Notes: a model not told the origin generated them from the sequence alone. A DNA stretch of 64,000 nt from CAZLFQ01 sp044229535 (GCA_044229535.1 JBGASU010000001.1:62001-126000); one strand, 5' to 3'. Numbered from the stretch's first letter, positions 27,026 to 36,068 are shown. A program made the numbers and translations.

Positions 27026-27102
27026 GAGTAACCGTACTCCTTATAACACTAAGCTATGTGTATTAAGGACAATATGCAATTACAATTTATTGTACTTTAG
27101 AG

Positions 27103-27603
27103 TCAGAGGTCTAGATCTTGGATTGTATTTAATGGTAAAAATAAGCGCATGGGGAAATCTACAAATTCTATAAAGCCAAAATGTTTATAGAAAGATTTGG
27201 CTGACTCGTCTTTTGCATCTACAACAAACGCAAACATACCGACTGCTTCGCTTGCAATCAATGCGCGTTTCATGGCGTTTATCAAAAGTGTTTTTCCAAA
27301 GCCTTGACCATGAAACTCTTTTGCTATTGCTAGTCTTCCAAGTAATACTGCTGGAATTGGATATCTCGGCAATTTTTTTATTACTTCGTCTGGAAAAGAT
27401 TCCCTTGAAATAGATGTGGCAGAAAGCGTGAAGAAGCCAATTATTTGCTTGCCTTTAGTAGCTATAAATACGCTTGATGTTTTTCTTTTTTGATCTTGGC
27501 TGGCTTGCTCTTTTATGTAGCGATCTAGCTCAATTATGCCACAAGAAAAAGCTGAGCGATCATGGTGTTTTGCAAGTGTCTCGATATTGAGTGGACTAGA
27601 CAT
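27103..27603 (-). CDS. TacT/AtaT-like GNAT acetyltransferase toxin
   Basis: 166 residues of the GNAT fold. The acetyl-CoA loop is LAIAKEFHGQGFGKTLLINAMKRAL, followed by FVVDAKDESAKSFYKHFGF, the signature of the GNAT toxins paired with DUF1778 antitoxins. Known members (TacT, AtaT) acetylate the aminoacyl group of charged tRNAs and block translation. The N-terminal SCGIIELDRYIKEQASQDQKR also fits. The gene overlaps its antitoxin by 8 bp. The tRNA target is inferred from the family. Confidence 0.9.
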   Translation of the reverse strand: MSSPLNIETLAKHHDRSAFSCGIIELDRYIKEQASQDQKRKTSSVFIATKGKQIIGFFTLSATSISRESFPDEVIKKLPRYPIPAVLLGRLAIAKEFHGQGFGKTLLINAMKRALIASEAVGMFAFVVDAKDESAKSFYKHFGFIEFVDFPMRLFLPLNTIQDLDL

Positions 27604-27895
27604 CAGATTTTATATTTAGTGATTTATATTTCGCAGCTGCCTTCTTTAATGCTTGATTAGGTTTTTGTGGCTTTGTTAAGGCGTTGTGAAATTTATTCCA
27701 ATCTTTATCGCTTAGAACCATTTGATCACCTCGTTGTAAGATCTCGTCAGCTGACTCTATGGCGCTTGCAATGATAAAGCTTGTGATTGACCTGTGATCA
27801 ATTGCAGCAGCTCTTTCGATACGTAGTTTCGTCTTATAATCAAGCCTAATATCAATGCGTTCTGTTTTTTGACTTTCTGTGCGATTAGTATGCAT
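27596..27895 (-). CDS. TacA-like DUF1778 antitoxin
   Basis: 99 residues with an N-terminal ribbon-helix-helix (ERIDIRLDYKTKLRIERAAAI and the following helix) that dimerises and binds DNA. A C-terminal tail (LSDKDWNKFHNAL) would wrap around the GNAT toxin. It precedes the toxin and overlaps it by 8 bp, the usual order for tacAT. A 7-bp inverted repeat just upstream is a likely autoregulatory operator. Confidence 0.9.
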   Translation of the reverse strand: MHTNRTESQKTERIDIRLDYKTKLRIERAAAIDHRSITSFIIASAIESADEILQRGDQMVLSDKDWNKFHNALTKPQKPNQALKKAAAKYKSLNIKSDV

Positions 27896-27923
27896 GTTAA
27901 ATCTCTATTCCCTATAACTCTGA

Positions 27924-27948
27924 TTGTACAGTGATTTGCCGTACAATG
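27924..27948 (-). promoter_or_regulatory. Palindromic operator candidate for the tacA-tacT pair
   Basis: Perfect arms ATTGTAC (27924-27930) and GTACAAT (27942-27948) flank an 11-bp spacer, 28 bp upstream of the antitoxin ATG. Ribbon-helix-helix antitoxins bind such repeats to repress their operon, with toxin as corepressor. Confidence 0.55.
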
Positions 27949-28042
27949 CAAGCTATTTTGTTAAACTTATACTTTACTCACTATTGTGTTTATTAAATCG
28001 TTCTATAATATGAGTAATCAGTAAATAATATTGCTTAGGTTT

Positions 28043-28378
28043 ATGGAAACATTATCAGTCAAAGAAACAATAAGCTCTATACTAACAGAGGTGTGTGAGG
28101 CTGTGGAATCTGTGAGAAAAAGTAAGTCGTATGTAGCACCTCAAGTCATGTCGTCGGCAGGTAATCCAGCGGGAGCTACCAATGTAGAGTTTGATCTCGC
28201 TATTTCTGTAACCAAAGGCTCTAGCACAGAAGATAGCAAGAATGCCGGATTAAGCATAGGTGTTTTAAGTGTAAAAGTTGGCGCTGAAGCTACTAAAGAT
28301 AACTTAAGTCAAAGTTCTGTATCCACCGTGAGCAGAATAAAGTTTAGTGTACCAGTTTATTTTCAACATAAAGCTTAG
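28043..28378 (+). CDS. Small Trypco2-like protein of unknown function
   Basis: About 111 residues, starting at the ATG METLSVKE; an in-frame TTG at 28031 would add four residues. It has an N-terminal amphipathic helix (ISSILTEVCEAVESVRKSK) and a beta-strand module (VEFDLAISVTKGSS, LSIGVLSVKVGAE, RIKFSVPVYFQ). This layout resembles the trypsin-co-occurring domain 2 (Trypco2) proteins found with putative defence or peptidase genes. The match is by pattern only. It lies between the toxin-antitoxin pair and dxs and ends 6 bp from the convergent dxs stop. Confidence 0.5.
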   Translation: METLSVKETISSILTEVCEAVESVRKSKSYVAPQVMSSAGNPAGATNVEFDLAISVTKGSSTEDSKNAGLSIGVLSVKVGAEATKDNLSQSSVSTVSRIKFSVPVYFQHKA

Positions 28379-28384
28379 GAAGAT

Positions 28385-30289
28385 TTAGCTGTTAAGCTTT
28401 GTAATCAAATTCACAATCGCACTAGCATTAAGGCCTGCTTCTTCGTACATTGCTTGTTGAGTGTCTTGGTCTATGAATTTATCAGGTAAGAACATTGAGC
28501 GGAATTTTAGGCCTTTATCAAAGAAGCCATTGTCAGCTAAATGTTGTGCCACATGTGAACCAAAGCCACCTATTGAACCCTCTTCGATGGTGATTAAAAC
28601 TTCATGATTTTTTGCTAATTCTTCAATCATCATATTATCAATTGGTTTTGCGAATCTTGCATCGGCAATGGTAATTTCAATACCTTTTAATTTCATCACT
28701 TCAGCTGCTTTTTTTACCTCTTCTAGGCGAGTGCCTAAAGATAAAATTGCAACTTTTGAACCTCGTTGAATGATTCGTCCTTTACCAATTTCTAAAGGTT
28801 CTGGGTTTTCTGGGATTGCTACTCCGACCGCTTCTCCTCGCGGATAACGGAATGCACTTGGCCTGTCATCAATATGTTGAGCGGTAACGATCATGCGAGC
28901 AAGTTCTGCTTCATCACTTGCTGCCATTACCACCATATTTGGTAAGCTTGCTAAATATGTTATGTCAAAAGTTCCAGCATGTGTTGCTCCATCCGCGCCA
29001 ACTAGCCCAGCCCTATCCATTGCGAAACGCACAGGCAGATTTTGCAGTGCTACGTCGTGTACAACTTGGTCGTAACCACGTTGTAGGAATGTGGAGTAAA
29101 GTGTGCAAAACGGTCGCATGCCATGACATGCAAGTCCTGCTGCGAATGTGACAGCATGTTGCTCTGCCATGCCAACGTCATACATCCTTTCAGGGATTTC
29201 TAAAGCAAATTTATCAAGGCCAGTACCAGATGGCATAGCAGCAGTAATAGCAATTATCTTTTCATCTTGTTTTGCAATTTTGGTAAGTACATCTGCGAAT
29301 ACTTTAGTGTAAGAAGGTATAGTTGATTTAGATTTCTGTTGAACTTTTGTGTCTAAATCAAATTTGGTAACTGCATGATAATTTTCGGCGCAACTTACTG
29401 GCGAATGGAAGCCTTTACCTTTTACAGTTTTAATATGAAGTAGGATAGGGCTTTCAATGTGCTCATCATCACGAATGCTTTGTAAGATTGGCACTAGTTG
29501 CTCAATATCATGTCCGTCAACAGGGCCTATATAGTTGAAGCCCATTTCTTCGAAAAAGTTACCACCCATGAAGAAATCCTTGGTGTATTGCTTAGCCTTC
29601 TTAGTCATGTCTTCAACTTTTTTAGGCATACGGTGAAGGATGTCTTTAGCCATATGCCTGATAGTCATGTAAGGCTTCGAGGAAACCAGACGACAAAGAT
29701 ATTTATGCATTGCGCCCAAGTTTGGTGCAATTGCCATTTCATTGTCATTTAAAATAACGATCATTTTGCTTTTTAAATAGCCAGCATTATTCATAGCTTC
29801 ATAAGCCATACCAGCAGTTAATGATCCATCACCAATTATTGCAATAACATGGTTGTTGTCTTTGTTAAAATCGCGAGCGATTGCCATGCCGAGTGCTGCG
29901 GAAATTGAAGTGCCGCCGTGTCCAGCGCCGAATGCGTCATATTCACTTTCAGATCGTTTTGCGAATCCTGAGAGCCCACCACCTTGACGTAGTGTGTGCA
30001 TCCTGTCTTTGCGGCCTGTTAGTATTTTATGAGGATATACTTGATGGCTAACATCCCAGATTATTTGGTCTTTTGGTGTGTCAAATACATGGTGAAGAGC
30101 TACGGTTAGTTCTGTAACACCAAGGCCAGCACCTAAGTGCCCACCTGTTTTGGATACTACATTTATAGTTTCATCGCGAACTTCATCGGCTAGCTGCTTA
30201 AGTTGTTCAATATTAAGGTCTTTTATGTCTGTCGGATAATTGACGCTATCTAATATACGGCTGCTAATTTGTTCTTTCTTTGAAAACAT
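28385..30289 (-). CDS. dxs: 1-deoxy-D-xylulose-5-phosphate synthase
   Basis: DXS condenses pyruvate and glyceraldehyde 3-phosphate, the first step of the MEP isoprenoid pathway, using thiamine diphosphate. The 634-residue protein shows the TPP motif GDGSLTAGMAYEAMNNAG, the HGGTSISAALGMA segment, and the transketolase-like pyrimidine domain with MAEQHAVTFAAGLA and DRAGLVGADGATHAG. Its presence means isoprenoids are made rather than imported. That is compatible with Anaplasmataceae- or Midichloria-like lineages and free-living relatives but unlike Rickettsia. Monocistronic, convergent with the Trypco2-like gene. Confidence 0.98.
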   Translation of the reverse strand: MFSKKEQISSRILDSVNYPTDIKDLNIEQLKQLADEVRDETINVVSKTGGHLGAGLGVTELTVALHHVFDTPKDQIIWDVSHQVYPHKILTGRKDRMHTLRQGGGLSGFAKRSESEYDAFGAGHGGTSISAALGMAIARDFNKDNNHVIAIIGDGSLTAGMAYEAMNNAGYLKSKMIVILNDNEMAIAPNLGAMHKYLCRLVSSKPYMTIRHMAKDILHRMPKKVEDMTKKAKQYTKDFFMGGNFFEEMGFNYIGPVDGHDIEQLVPILQSIRDDEHIESPILLHIKTVKGKGFHSPVSCAENYHAVTKFDLDTKVQQKSKSTIPSYTKVFADVLTKIAKQDEKIIAITAAMPSGTGLDKFALEIPERMYDVGMAEQHAVTFAAGLACHGMRPFCTLYSTFLQRGYDQVVHDVALQNLPVRFAMDRAGLVGADGATHAGTFDITYLASLPNMVVMAASDEAELARMIVTAQHIDDRPSAFRYPRGEAVGVAIPENPEPLEIGKGRIIQRGSKVAILSLGTRLEEVKKAAEVMKLKGIEITIADARFAKPIDNMMIEELAKNHEVLITIEEGSIGGFGSHVAQHLADNGFFDKGLKFRSMFLPDKFIDQDTQQAMYEEAGLNASAIVNLITKLNS

Positions 30290-30373
30290 GGCGCATCAAT
30301 GAGTTATTTCTGTGGCTTAATATAACAGAATTGACCAATTTGGCAACGAAAAGCGGTTTGTAGGCAGGCAATA

Positions 30374-30388
30374 TTAACTTAATATTAA
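30374..30388 (+). promoter_or_regulatory. CtrA-like box upstream of the DUF4917-like gene
   Basis: TTAA-CTTAATA-TTAA, continuing into CCAT, lies 44 bp before the GTG start at 30433. A TATAAT sequence at 30401-30406 could be the -10 element. Confidence 0.55.
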
Positions 30389-30432
30389 CCATCATGGGTA
30401 TATAATTTATGTAAATAGATCAGATTACCTAT

Positions 30433-31446
30433 GTGGCAAAAAGAGATTATATTAGGTTAGAAAAATTTTTGAAAGAAGATGTAGATAATAAGAAATTTTC
30501 AGCTCTTTTTGGAAATGGACTTGAAATCTCATTTAATGAAATTAGTGAGAGAAAAAACGATCTCAGCTCAAAAAAGAAAATTGTTGCTGATATAATAATA
30601 AAGAAATTCAAAAAACTTGTTAAAGATTACCTAAAAAATAAAGAAGAGAAAAAACGTATAAGATCGTTGGGACATCTTGTGGAAAGTTTTCACATTAGAG
30701 TTTTATACTTTGTTTCTGAATTGTACATCGATGAAGCTGCAAAGAAGTATTATAAAGCTGACGAGTTCCATAAGCTTATTAAGAAGTTTGAATCTTTGTT
30801 TACTATCAGTCTGGATCCTATCGTATATCATAACATTTTTAACAATGAAGATAGTGGCGATATTTCAGATTTTAAGGATGGATTTTCTGGGAGTGTACCT
30901 CTTAAGGCAGATGAAATTATGAAAAGAATGAGTGGGGCAATTCCATTCTACTACTTACATGGAGCTTTTCATATTCTTCATAGCCTAGATTTAGGAAAGT
31001 ATAAAAAAATCGTCAGAAGTAAAAATGATGGCAAGAAATTATATCAAAAAGTGAAAGAAGAATTTGTAAAAATGTTAGAGGCTAACTCGGTAGATTCCAG
31101 TAATTTTGAAAGTTCAGCACTCATTTCTTCTAATCACCATAAGAAAGGGATGTTTTGCAAAATTGATGACTACAAAAGAAAATGCTTTGATAAATTGAAA
31201 GAAGTTGAAAACTTATTTGTGTTTGGATGTTCATTCCATGATGATCACCATATTCTAAAGGTATTAGGCGAATCTACTAGGTTAAAAAACTTATATATTT
31301 GTTTTAAAGGAAAAGAGAGTAATCATGATTTAGATGTTAGAGTAAATATTAAAAAAGCTTTAAAAGAAATAGGACATGAATTGCTCTTAGATAAAGTAAT
31401 TTGGGTTAAATCAGATTCTTTTGGTAAGATGTTTTGGAAGGATTGA
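30433..31446 (+). CDS. DUF4917/SIR2-like protein
   Basis: 337 residues starting with GTG at 30433; the overlapping ATG at 30431 is in another frame and stops early. The motifs ALFGNGLEISF near the N-terminus, FYYLHGAFHIL in the middle and LFVFGCSFHDDHHILKVLGES near the C-terminus match the order in DUF4917 proteins, which resemble the SIR2/STALD fold. The composition is very Lys-rich. Many SIR2-like proteins act in anti-phage defence by consuming NAD, but this member has not been shown to. A CtrA-like box and a TATAAT lie just upstream. Confidence 0.65.
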   Translation: MAKRDYIRLEKFLKEDVDNKKFSALFGNGLEISFNEISERKNDLSSKKKIVADIIIKKFKKLVKDYLKNKEEKKRIRSLGHLVESFHIRVLYFVSELYIDEAAKKYYKADEFHKLIKKFESLFTISLDPIVYHNIFNNEDSGDISDFKDGFSGSVPLKADEIMKRMSGAIPFYYLHGAFHILHSLDLGKYKKIVRSKNDGKKLYQKVKEEFVKMLEANSVDSSNFESSALISSNHHKKGMFCKIDDYKRKCFDKLKEVENLFVFGCSFHDDHHILKVLGESTRLKNLYICFKGKESNHDLDVRVNIKKALKEIGHELLLDKVIWVKSDSFGKMFWKD

Positions 31447-31447
31447 A

Positions 31448-31580
31448 ATGATACTTCCCAAAGTAGAGAAGCTTGAAGAACAAATCATATGCGGGTGGGG
31501 GATGAATTCGCCCTCGGATGTGGCCTTAACGCAAATTCGGCGCACATAATTTGTGATGAAAGCGTAACTCCGACACCGCA
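31448..31580 (+). other. GC-rich remnant patch with a 33-codon ORF
   Basis: Between the DUF4917-like gene and fliO, about 90 bp (31490-31580) are roughly 54% G+C in a region otherwise near one third. An ORF of 33 codons starts at 31448. A second frame encodes a cysteine-containing peptide (GDEFALGCGLNANSAHIICD) ending at a stop near 31585. Nothing recognisable is encoded; it may be the end of a lost mobile element or a foreign insertion. Confidence 0.4.
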
Positions 31581-31649
31581 TACTTAAAAACAGTTTGAAC
31601 TTCAGTTCTCTTATGTTATTTCTATTTTAAATCAAATAGGTGGTTCTAG

Positions 31650-31913
31650 ATGGAAGCATATAGTTTCTTTAAAACATTGTTTGCTCTTGTATTCGTGTTG
31701 ACAATGATTGGTGGGGTAGGGTTTTTAATCAAAAAATTTGGTGAGAAATCTTTAGGTCTTAAGTTGCCTTCTAATAAAAATCTTAGCATAGAAGAAATGA
31801 TGGCATTAGATCATAATAGAAGGGTTGCTGTGGTAAAATACGGTGCTAAAAAATATGTGTTGCTATTGGGCAATCATGATGCAGTAATAGATGTGATCAA
31901 TTTAAAAAAATAG
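31650..31913 (+). CDS. fliO: Flagellar export-gate protein FliO
   Basis: 87 residues: an N-terminal membrane helix (TLFALVFVLTMIGGVGFLI) followed by a small cytoplasmic domain (LSIEEMMALDHNRRVAVVKYGAKKYVLLLG) typical of FliO. FliO helps assemble the FliP ring of the flagellar type III export apparatus. It stands one base before fliP, and this pairing supports the identity. Other flagellar genes are not in the window. Confidence 0.85.
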   Translation: MEAYSFFKTLFALVFVLTMIGGVGFLIKKFGEKSLGLKLPSNKNLSIEEMMALDHNRRVAVVKYGAKKYVLLLGNHDAVIDVINLKK

Positions 31914-31914
31914 T

Positions 31915-32646
31915 ATGCGTTATATAAAGTTACTATCGCTGGTTCTTGTTTTTTTTAGCACTGAGGCTTTTGCTCAGTCGTTGAATTTAGACTTTGGTAA
32001 TCAAAAAGAACCATTGCTCTCATCTAAAATAATACAGATGGTTGGGTTTTTAACCGTAATGAGTTTAGCTCCTTCCATACTAATTATGGTCACATCCTTC
32101 ACAAGGGTTGTAATAGTGCTTTCCTTCCTTAGAACTGCACTTGGCTTGCAGCAGACACCTCCGAATTCAGTGTTAATTAGCTTGTCGTTATTTTTGACTT
32201 TTTTCATAATGGCACCAACGTTTGAAAAATCGTATACAGAAGGTTTGAGACCAATGATGGATCAGAAGATATCTGAAGAAAAAGCCCTGCCATTAATAAT
32301 AACGCCATTTCATGGTTTTATGAGCGAGCATGTTAGAGAAAAAGATCTTTCGCTTTTCGTTGATATTGCAAAAATTGAAGTAAAAGAAAAAGCTGATATG
32401 CCGCTTCATGTTTTAATACCTGCATTCATGCTTAGTGAATTAAAGCGCGCATTTGAAATTGGATTTTTAATATTTTTACCATTCTTAATAATAGACATGC
32501 TGGTTGCCTCAACGTTAATGGCAATGGGCATGATGATGATCCCGCCTGTGATGATCTCACTACCATTTAAACTAATATTCTTCGTACTAATAGATGGCTG
32601 GTATATGTTGTGCGGAAGCTTGGTCAAGAGTTATGGGCTTGGGTGA
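31915..32646 (+). CDS. fliP: Flagellar export-gate protein FliP
   Basis: 243 residues with a cleavable signal peptide (LSLVLVFFSTEAFAQ), as expected for FliP, and four membrane segments. The conserved region LIMVTSFTRVVIVLSFLRTALGLQQTPPNSVL is unmistakable, as is the C-terminal MGMMMIPPVMISLPFKLIFFVLIDGW. FliP forms the pore of the flagellar type III export gate with FliQ and FliR. The start is one base after fliO. Its presence suggests a flagellated organism or a relic of one. Confidence 0.97.
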   Translation: MRYIKLLSLVLVFFSTEAFAQSLNLDFGNQKEPLLSSKIIQMVGFLTVMSLAPSILIMVTSFTRVVIVLSFLRTALGLQQTPPNSVLISLSLFLTFFIMAPTFEKSYTEGLRPMMDQKISEEKALPLIITPFHGFMSEHVREKDLSLFVDIAKIEVKEKADMPLHVLIPAFMLSELKRAFEIGFLIFLPFLIIDMLVASTLMAMGMMMIPPVMISLPFKLIFFVLIDGWYMLCGSLVKSYGLG

Positions 32647-32683
32647 GATAGCTTAAAAACCAAATATAAAAAAAACCTCCCCA

Positions 32684-32711
32684 TAGACATTATCACGCAA
32701 CTCAATATAAT
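32684..32711 (+). promoter_or_regulatory. Predicted tkt promoter
   Basis: TAGACA at 32684-32689 and TATAAT at 32706-32711 are separated by 16 bp, 29 bp upstream of the tkt ATG. Confidence 0.5.
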
Positions 32712-32740
32712 ACTTACAAATGAAATATGTCAGGTAAGCC

Positions 32741-34696
32741 ATGCAACAAAAACTCGCAAATGCAATTCGTTTCTTAAGCATCGACATGGTGGAAAAAGCC
32801 AAGTCCGGCCACCCTGGTATGCCCATGGGTATGGCGGATGTTGCTACTGTACTTTACAAAAACTTTATAAAATATAACCCCGAAGATCCCAATTGGATCG
32901 ACCGAGACCGCTTAATCCTTTCAGCAGGCCACGGCTCTGCACTACTCTACTCAATCCTTCATCTTACAGGCTATAAAGACATGACGATGGAAGAATTAAA
33001 AAACTTCCGTCAACTTGGTTCGAAAACTGCAGGCCACCCAGAATTTGGTTTGGCAACTGGAATTGAAACAACCACTGGTCCTCTTGGTCAAGGTCTTGCA
33101 AATGGTGTGGGAATGGCACTAGCTGAGCGGATCATGAATGCAAAGTTTGGTGATAAATTAGTCAACCATAAAACCTATGTAATCTGCGGTGACGGCTGCT
33201 TGATGGAAGGCATCAGCCAAGAAGCAATTTCACTTGCTGGCCACTTAAATCTTAAAAATTTAATCGTGCTATTTGATGATAACAGCATCACGATCGATGG
33301 GCCAACTTCGCTTTCAACATCGGAAAATCATCTCAAGCGTTTTCAAGCATGTGGCTGGGTAACAAAAGCCATAGATGGCCACAACTACGAGCAAATTGAG
33401 CAAGCATTGAAGTGGGCGCAGCGTTCTAAAAAGCCAGTCTTGATTGCTTGCAAAACAACAATTGGTTATGGTTCACCTTCAAAAGCTGGCTGTAATAGCA
33501 CGCACGGTTCACCATTAGGTGCTGATGAAACCGCAAAAACTAGAAGCAATTTAAATTGGGAACATGAACATTTTTTTGTTCCTGCAGACGTTCTTTCAGA
33601 GTGGAGAAATTTTGCAGCTCGCAATCAGAAAGCTTATAAAAAATGGCAGCGCGTTTTCAAAAAAGAAGGGCAGCCACTTAAAGAGTATTTGAGTACTAAT
33701 TTAGATTTACAAAACATAGTTGCCGCTGAGAAACAGAAGCTATCAAACACACCAGTAACCGAAGCCAGCCGCGCCTCCTCAGGGCGAGCAATCAAAGTAT
33801 TATTCCCACATATTAAAAATATGATTGGTGGCTCCGCCGATTTAACTGGCTCTAATTTAACTAAGACCGAACACAATACCCCAATTTCTCCAAATAATTT
33901 TGGCGGAAATTATATCTATTACGGCATAAGAGAACACGGCATGGCGGCCATGATGAATGGTATGTCTTTACATGGATTAACTCCTTACGGAGGCACTTTC
34001 CTTTCATTTACAGATTATGCCAGACCAGCGATAAGACTTTCTGCGCTCATGAAACAAAAAGTTATTTATGTCATGACACATGATTCAATAGGACTGGGCG
34101 AAGATGGGCCAACCCACCAACCTGTTGAACATTTAGTATCGCTACGCGCCATTCCTAATTTATACGTATTTAGACCGGCTGATGTTGTTGAAACATTAGA
34201 GTGCTGGGAGATTGCATTAGGTCTACAAAACTCACCTTCAATATTATCGCTAAGCAGACAAAATCTACCACAAGTAAGATTGCAGCACACAAATGAAAAC
34301 CTATCTAGTAAAGGCGCATATATTTTAAAGGAGCCTGAAAACGATCTTACAGTTACAGTTTTTGCCACAGGTTCAGAAGTAAAAATCGCACTTGATACTG
34401 CCAAAATTCTAGAGCAACAAAAAATGGGCTGTCGTGTAGTTTCTGTTCCATGTATAGATTTATTCTATGAACAAGACATGGAATACCAAATGTTATTCAC
34501 TTGCAATAAAAGTCTAAAAGTTGCTATTGAAGCAGGTATCTCACAAGGCTGGGAAAGGCTGATTGGCCCACATGGAATGTTTTTTGGTATGAATACATTT
34601 GGGGAATCTGCTCCAGCAAGCGCACTGTACAAACATTTCGGAATAGTAGATACTGATATTGCATCTAAGATTGTAAGCATTCTAAAACATGAGTAA
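32741..34696 (+). CDS. tkt: Transketolase
   Basis: Transketolase moves two-carbon units between sugar phosphates in the non-oxidative pentose phosphate pathway with thiamine diphosphate and Mg. The 651-residue protein shows SGHPGMPMGMADVATVLY, the GPLGQGLANGVGMALAE segment, the TPP motif GDGCLMEGISQEA, GIREHGMAAMMNGM, and THDSIGLGEDGPTHQPVEH. The coding strand uses clearly more C (and codons such as GGC, ATC, CTT) than neighbouring plus-strand genes, as does radA. The stop overlaps the radA start by 8 bp. Confidence 0.98.
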   Translation: MQQKLANAIRFLSIDMVEKAKSGHPGMPMGMADVATVLYKNFIKYNPEDPNWIDRDRLILSAGHGSALLYSILHLTGYKDMTMEELKNFRQLGSKTAGHPEFGLATGIETTTGPLGQGLANGVGMALAERIMNAKFGDKLVNHKTYVICGDGCLMEGISQEAISLAGHLNLKNLIVLFDDNSITIDGPTSLSTSENHLKRFQACGWVTKAIDGHNYEQIEQALKWAQRSKKPVLIACKTTIGYGSPSKAGCNSTHGSPLGADETAKTRSNLNWEHEHFFVPADVLSEWRNFAARNQKAYKKWQRVFKKEGQPLKEYLSTNLDLQNIVAAEKQKLSNTPVTEASRASSGRAIKVLFPHIKNMIGGSADLTGSNLTKTEHNTPISPNNFGGNYIYYGIREHGMAAMMNGMSLHGLTPYGGTFLSFTDYARPAIRLSALMKQKVIYVMTHDSIGLGEDGPTHQPVEHLVSLRAIPNLYVFRPADVVETLECWEIALGLQNSPSILSLSRQNLPQVRLQHTNENLSSKGAYILKEPENDLTVTVFATGSEVKIALDTAKILEQQKMGCRVVSVPCIDLFYEQDMEYQMLFTCNKSLKVAIEAGISQGWERLIGPHGMFFGMNTFGESAPASALYKHFGIVDTDIASKIVSILKHE

Positions 34697-36065
34697 GAAA
34701 AGCACAGTTGCATATATCTGCCAAGAATGTGGATCAGTCCATAACAAATGGTCTGGGAAGTGTGATGCCTGTAATGCTTGGAATTCAATCACCGAAGAAG
34801 TGTTAACAGCCACCCCTGTTTTTGGTAAGGGAACTAACGACAATAAAGTTAAAAAAGCGAGAAATGTTGAATTTCATACGCTTGATGAACAAGTCGATGA
34901 TGTTCCACGTACCCACACTGGGATATTAGAACTCGACAGAGTTTTAGGTGGTGGATTAGTAAGCGGTTCTGCAATATTAATTGGAGGCGACCCTGGAATT
35001 GGTAAATCTACTCTACTCCTACAGACAGTCGTTGCCCTTAGTAAAGCTGGGAATAAATGTTTGTACATAAGTGGCGAAGAATCAGTTGAGCAAATTAAAC
35101 TTCGCGCTAAAAGACTTAATACTCCTACCAGTCATACACAGGTCGCAGCGGCAACTTCTCTGAACGAAATTCTTAAAGCGATTAATACAACCGACCTTAA
35201 TGTTTTAGTAATCGATTCAATTCAAACCATATTTAATGAAGCAATCGAGTCCGCTCCTGGAACAGTTTCACAAGTTCGTGCCTGTGCATTTGAACTTATT
35301 AGAATTGCCAAATCAAAAGGCATTGCGTTAATTCTTGTTGGTCACGTGACAAAAGAAGGAACAATCGCTGGACCTAAAGTTTTAGAACACATGGTTGATA
35401 CAGTTTTATATTTTGAAGGTGAACGAGGACATCAATTTAGAATCATCCGAGCCGTCAAAAACCGTTTTGGTGCGGCCAATGAAATTGGCGTATTTGAAAT
35501 GTGTGATACTGGGCTTTCTGAGGTATCAAACCCATCAGCAATTTTTCTTCCCACTAAAGGTGAATCCATTCCAGGATCTGCGATATTTGTGGGATTAGAA
35601 GGTACTCGCCCCATTTTACTCGAAATACAAGCGCTAGTTGTTCCATCATTTTTAGCGACTCCAAGAAGAGCCGTAGTTGGTTGGGACATAAATAGACTAG
35701 CCATGATGATCGCAGTTTTAAATGCCCGTTACGGCATTAATCTTCTCGATAAAGAAGTATACCTAAACGTCGTTGGTGGTCTAAAAATCACAGAACCAGC
35801 TGCCGACTTGGCGGTACTTGCTGCATTGATTTCAGCACATAGAAATGCGCCGATCAGTCGAGAAAATGTTTTTTTTGGTGAAGTTGGGCTTTCTGGTGAA
35901 CTTAGGCAGGTTGTGCATTATGAACTTAGATTAAACGAAGCATCAAAGCTTGGTTTCAAACAAGCTTATGCTCCACAACCTTCAAAAAATAAAAAGATTG
36001 CTTGCAATATTGATGTGCTTAATGTTAATCACATTAGAGAATTAGACAAAATTTTTGGAAGGTAG
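34689..36065 (+). CDS. radA: DNA repair helicase RadA (Sms)
   Basis: RadA is a RecA-like ATPase that promotes branch migration in recombination. All parts are present in 458 residues: the C4 zinc finger CQECGSVHNKWSGKCDAC, the Walker A motif GGDPGIGKSTL, the KNRFG motif that distinguishes RadA, and a C-terminal Lon-like domain (NVVGGLKITEPAADLAVLAAL). The gene overlaps tkt by 8 bp and precedes cvpA by 3 bp. Its base composition is like tkt and unlike cvpA. Confidence 0.98.
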   Translation: MSKKSTVAYICQECGSVHNKWSGKCDACNAWNSITEEVLTATPVFGKGTNDNKVKKARNVEFHTLDEQVDDVPRTHTGILELDRVLGGGLVSGSAILIGGDPGIGKSTLLLQTVVALSKAGNKCLYISGEESVEQIKLRAKRLNTPTSHTQVAAATSLNEILKAINTTDLNVLVIDSIQTIFNEAIESAPGTVSQVRACAFELIRIAKSKGIALILVGHVTKEGTIAGPKVLEHMVDTVLYFEGERGHQFRIIRAVKNRFGAANEIGVFEMCDTGLSEVSNPSAIFLPTKGESIPGSAIFVGLEGTRPILLEIQALVVPSFLATPRRAVVGWDINRLAMMIAVLNARYGINLLDKEVYLNVVGGLKITEPAADLAVLAALISAHRNAPISRENVFFGEVGLSGELRQVVHYELRLNEASKLGFKQAYAPQPSKNKKIACNIDVLNVNHIRELDKIFGR

Positions 36066-36068
36066 GAT

